The notes beneath the pieces were generated by a model. That model searched no databases. It was not told where the DNA came from and worked only from the letters and a program-made list of their open reading frames with translations. A stretch of DNA of 8,706 nt, taken from contig CAYGZY010000010.1 in the NCBI GenBank assembly GCA_964354485.1, positions 1 through 8,706 of the forward strand, written 5' to 3'. Positions 7,382 through 8,706 of this stretch are shown piece by piece (position 1 is the stretch's first letter; every line of letters starts with the position of its first letter). The translations under genes were made by a program, and so were the position numbers. This DNA is from CAYGXH01 sp964354485 (GTDB lineage: Bacteria > Bacteroidota > Ignavibacteria > UBA10030 > SZUA-254).

Positions 7382-8551
7382 ATGAAAAATTATGCGTTTC
7401 TGGCTATTTTAGCTCTTATAATCGGCTATCTTATGATCACAGGATTTCAGTGTGCATCATCGGAAATGACAAGTGCAAAATTGTATATTTCCCGGACCGA
7501 CTGGGCATCGGCAGAGCGGTCACTCCTTAAAGAAGTTGAAAAGAATCCGACAAACGGTGAAGCATGGTGGCTTCTGGGCCATACGTTCACATCAGAAGGT
7601 AAATACAAAGAAGCTGTGCCGGCATTTGAACAATCACTGAAGAACACAAATGAATTTGCAGAAAAAATTACACAATCCAAGAAGTACATCTGGGGCCAGT
7701 GCCTCAATCTCGGTGTCGCAAATTTTAACAAGAGTTTGTCGGTATCCGCAGACAGTGCAGCGATGTACAGGATGACTGCTATGGATAATTACAAAATTGC
7801 TCTGCAGGTAAACCCGGACAGTGCGATCACATACCAGAACCTCGCGATCGCTCAGCGTGCACACGGACTGTATAACGACGAAATAGCAACCCTGACTGAA
7901 GCGCTCAAACATCGGCAGTCGCCAAACATCTACCTTACTCTAATCGATGCTCATCTCATTGTTGCTCAGAGTTCTGATGAACAGGGTAATAAGCAAGATG
8001 CTAAAGAGAATTACGATAAAACCATTTATATAATTAGAGAAGCAAGAAAGAGTGAAATAGTATCAGATACGATAAAAGCTGATTTACTAAATAGAGAAGT
8101 AGCTATTTATTTACAACAAGGGCGTGGTAGTGAAGCAAAATCACCTCTATTTGAAGGAATAAAAAATTATCCTGATAAGAGAGAATATCCCTATAATCTC
8201 GGGGTTATTTATTTAGAAGATAAAAATCTAGATAGTGCCATTATTTATTTTGATGAGGCACTAAAAATTGATCCAAACTTTGATATAGCGCTACAAAATA
8301 TCGGTATTGCTTACCTTCGTCTTGGGGCGAACATAAAAAGCGAGACACAGACAGGTGATATAAAGAAAATAGATGAAAAGAAGTATATTGATAAATTCAA
8401 GAAAGCGAGTGAATACTTAAAAAGACTTACAGAGGTAAAGCCGGACGATTCAAATGCGTACGATCTCCTTGCCTCTGCATATGCAAATGCCAACATGCTA
8501 AATGAAGCAAAAGAGGCGCTTGAGAAAGCCGATTCTCTGCGGAAGAAGTAG
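7382..8551 (+). CDS. TPR-repeat lipoprotein
   Basis: Probably an envelope-anchored scaffold for protein-protein contacts; the partner is unknown. The 389-residue product begins with a signal segment (4-22) and Cys24 in GFQC. This is an unorthodox lipobox, but it is followed by ASSEMTSAKLY, a pattern I associate with TPR lipoproteins of the Ignavibacteria/Chlorobi lineage. TPR-like helix pairs are visible at about 31-88 (AEKNPTNGEAWWLLG-type core), 135-180 (ALQVNPDSAITYQNLA), 268-317 (YPYNLGVIYLED, ALKIDPNFDIALQNIG) and 337-386 (EVKPDDSNAYDLLASAYA). Charged insertions separate them. The start at 7382 is set by AAGGAG 6 bases upstream. It has its own promoter and ends in a strong terminator, so it appears monocistronic. 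GC content falls abruptly inside the gene, from about half before position 7980 to roughly 31% at 7981-8400, while the reading frame is undisturbed. Confidence 0.85.
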   Translation: MKNYAFLAILALIIGYLMITGFQCASSEMTSAKLYISRTDWASAERSLLKEVEKNPTNGEAWWLLGHTFTSEGKYKEAVPAFEQSLKNTNEFAEKITQSKKYIWGQCLNLGVANFNKSLSVSADSAAMYRMTAMDNYKIALQVNPDSAITYQNLAIAQRAHGLYNDEIATLTEALKHRQSPNIYLTLIDAHLIVAQSSDEQGNKQDAKENYDKTIYIIREARKSEIVSDTIKADLLNREVAIYLQQGRGSEAKSPLFEGIKNYPDKREYPYNLGVIYLEDKNLDSAIIYFDEALKIDPNFDIALQNIGIAYLRLGANIKSETQTGDIKKIDEKKYIDKFKKASEYLKRLTEVKPDDSNAYDLLASAYANANMLNEAKEALEKADSLRKK

Positions 8552-8570
8552 ATTTACGTTACAATATCAT

Positions 8571-8601
8571 GCCCTCCATGAACCATGGAGGGCTTTTTTT
8601 T
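8571..8601 (+). terminator. Strong factor-independent terminator after the TPR gene
   Basis: GCCCTCCATG (8571-8580) and CATGGAGGGC (8584-8593) form a perfect 10-bp stem with the 3-base loop AAC. Eight T residues (8594-8601) follow at once. It begins 20 bases after the TAG stop of the TPR gene and insulates the gene that starts at 8625. Confidence 0.92.
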
Positions 8602-8624
8602 ACATTCAGAAAAGGGTACGAACA

Positions 8625-8706
8625 ATGGCAGCTCCGAACCAACCCCCCCAACAAATCAACATCGAATTAGGCGAGAAAGAAGCAGAGGGAATTTATTCAA
8701 ATCTGG
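8625..8706 (+). CDS. DUF3467 family protein, 5' fragment cut by window edge
   Basis: Only the first 27 codons are visible: a short polar proline/glutamine head (residues 1-10), then QINIELGEKEAEGIYSNL (10-27). This matches the opening of small (about 100 aa) DUF3467 proteins, in which an INIEL strand is followed by an EGxYSNL segment. The family's function is not established. AAGGG at 8612-8616 stands 8 bases ahead of the ATG. No promoter is obvious between the terminator ending at 8601 and the start, so its promoter may lie within the 3' part of the TPR gene, or the short gap may hold one I cannot recognise. Confidence 0.75.
   Translation, partial: MAAPNQPPQQINIELGEKEAEGIYSNL

Noticed and set aside
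1..8706. Mobile elements, CRISPR arrays, tRNA or rRNA genes, riboswitches
   Set aside because: I saw no transposase or integrase motifs, no spaced direct repeats, no tRNA-like cloverleaf and no conserved riboswitch core in the intergenic gaps, which are all under 170 bases.

Overview
The window reads as an ordinary chromosomal stretch from a bacterium of the Bacteroidota/Chlorobiota/Ignavibacteriota (FCB) group. I infer this from the style of the proteins rather than from any marker gene. The clues are a long Asp-box propeller protein with a Kre9/KNH-type Ig-like domain, a TPR lipoprotein whose N-terminus has an FQCASSEMTSAKLY segment, a DUF3467 protein and a ClpS form with an FNDE pocket. 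An Ignavibacteria-like source is my best guess. I see no mobile element, CRISPR array, tRNA, rRNA or phage gene.

Layout. Left third, minus strand: alaS (alanyl-tRNA synthetase, C-terminus cut by the window edge at position 1) and, upstream of it, clpS (N-degron adaptor of ClpAP). A factor-independent terminator lies between them. Middle, plus strand: a divergent intergenic region of 127 bp holds a strong sigma70-like promoter at 3139-3167. It drives a two-gene unit, a putative lipoprotein of 326 aa followed with a 4-base overlap by a 1007-aa exported Asp-box beta-propeller protein. Right, plus strand: after a 168-bp gap with a weak terminator and a second promoter of the same geometry comes a 389-aa TPR lipoprotein. 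A textbook terminator follows, and then the first 27 codons of a DUF3467 gene run off the right edge.

How the parts relate. alaS and clpS are housekeeping (translation and regulated proteolysis). The lipoprotein and propeller are probably translated together and both exported, so they may form a cell-surface pair; their ligand or substrate cannot be read from the sequence. The TPR lipoprotein and DUF3467 gene look like separate transcription units.

What is worth a second look: a near-consensus FNR/CRP-type palindrome over the start site of the lipoprotein-propeller promoter; a duplicated C-terminal GWNLI...GYWxK module that ends the propeller protein in place of a recognisable type IX sorting domain; a sharp drop in GC content in the second half of the TPR gene; and an altered hydrophobic-pocket residue in ClpS. 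I do not see clear evidence for a new defence, mobile or biosynthetic system here.
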